DNA of 64,000 bases from Streptomyces sp. NRRL S-118. Its GTDB lineage: Bacteria > Actinomycetota > Actinomycetes > Streptomycetales > Streptomycetaceae. The notes beneath the pieces were generated by a model. The model was not told the origin of the DNA, did not search any database, and worked only from the letters and a program-made list of their open reading frames with translations. Both the position numbers and the translations under genes were made by a program. The DNA lies in assembly GCF_000716335.1 (NCBI RefSeq), contig NZ_KL591006.1, positions 151,330 through 215,329 of the forward strand. Direction: 5' to 3'. Positions 63,436-64,000 of this stretch are shown here, piece after piece; position 1 is the stretch's first letter; each line of letters begins with the position of its first letter.

Positions 63436-64000
63436 ACGTGCTGGAAGAGGTGGAGCGCTGGCTGGACCGGCGGTCCTGGTCCGTGACGGAGCGACCGCTC
63501 GACCAGCTGCTCGCGGCGAAGCACGGTACGACCGTGAGCGTGGTGCTTCCCGCGCTGAACGAGGAGGCGACGGTCGGCGAGATCGTCACCGTGATCCGCC
63601 GCGAGCTGATGTCGCCGGCCGTGCCGCTCGTGGACGAGCTGGTGGTCGTCGACTCGGGGTCGACGGACCGTACGGCGCGGGTGGCGGCCGCGGCCGGGGC
63701 GCGGGTGGTGCACCGGGACGCGATCCTGCCCCGGATACCCGCGCTGCCCGGCAAGGGGGAAGTGCTGTGGCGGTCGCTGCTGGTGACCGGCGGGGACGTG
63801 GTGTGCTTCGTCGACGCGGACCTGCGGGAGTTCTCGGCGGACTTCGTGTCGGGGATCGTGGGGCCGCTGCTGACCGATCCGTCCGTGCAGTTCGTCAAGG
63901 CGATGTACGACCGGCCGATGGCGGACTCGGCCGGCCAGGGCGGGCGGGTGACCGAGCTGGTGGCCCGGCCGCTGCTGAACCTGCACTGGCCGCAGCTCGC
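63436..64000 (+). CDS. glucosyl-3-phosphoglycerate synthase, N-terminal part (3' end outside window)
   Basis: GTG 63436 follows GGAG six bases upstream and the frame stays open to the window edge (188 residues seen). GT-A features are VSVVLPALNEEATVGEIV, DELVVVDSGSTDRTARVA, LPALPGKGEVLWRSL and VVCFVDADLREFS (the metal-binding DAD). This matches GpgS, which makes glucosyl-3-phosphoglycerate for glucosylglycerate and methylglucose polysaccharides. The divergent thrC start is 279 bp away. Confidence 0.88.

Overview
The window is about 70% or more GC, uses GTG and occasional TTG starts, has WhiB, DUF397/XRE, DUF3027, DUF2530, DUF2771 and mycothiol-linked families, and carries the futalosine menaquinone route. 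All of this points to a Streptomyces chromosome. The right half (about 34-64 kb) keeps a gene order I recall from the S. coelicolor core (DUF3027, MFS, DUF2771, mqnB, mqnD, cold-shock protein, then murQ, groEL2, csp, moaD, thrC). The left 0-20 kb is more variable.

Layout. 0-5.8 kb: end of an SGNH hydrolase, an SgcJ/EcaC-type protein behind a MerR-style promoter, a PLAT-like protein, a TIGR04222 membrane protein, an HTH protein and an XRE/DUF397 pair. 5.8-9.9 kb: a membrane-anchored unknown, a secreted protein with a possible permuted NlpC/P60 His/Cys pair, a 44-residue DnaJ-type zinc-finger microprotein, a DUF6461 protein and an ECF41 sigma factor with a good match to the ECF41 promoter. 10-14 kb: a serine hydrolase, an HTH_38-MarR regulator, a DUF4097 protein and an alpha/beta hydrolase; an exact 25-bp sequence occurs in opposite orientation in front of both the serine hydrolase and DUF4097 genes. 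14-25 kb: PhzF/LysR, AhpD-like/MarR, Uma2, aldo-keto reductase, ThpR, an MFS exporter with its MarR regulator, an RHH protein and an NCS2 purine permease. 25-29 kb: DUF2530, a CtpE-like P-type ATPase, an ICMT-like methyltransferase and a GNAT.

The most notable locus is at 29.2-30.3 kb. A tetrapyrrole-methylase-fold enzyme with the Tyr-Arg-Tyr spacing of the OphMA peptide N-methyltransferase lies directly downstream of an 83-residue protein made of a borosin-binding-like helical domain and a hydrophobic C-terminal tail. I read this as a split borosin system making a backbone N-methylated RiPP.

30.5-50 kb holds a sacsin-like ATPase, a repeat-rich intergenic region built from GCGAAGC hairpins, DUF3027, MFS, the menaquinone genes mqnB (with an apparent frameshift) and mqnD, a cold-shock protein, a HAD phosphatase, a divergent pair with mirrored leaderless promoters, an XPB helicase, a HelD-type RNA polymerase recycling factor and CutC behind a DasR-like site. 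50-64 kb holds a mycothiol-dependent enzyme, an HD protein, a Cmx-like MFS, an RpiR-MurQ-PTS set for N-acetylmuramic acid use, WhiB, SRPBCC, CIRCE-controlled groEL2, a cold-shock protein, thrC-moaD and the start of a glucosyl-3-phosphoglycerate synthase. I saw no tRNA, rRNA, CRISPR array or intact insertion sequence.
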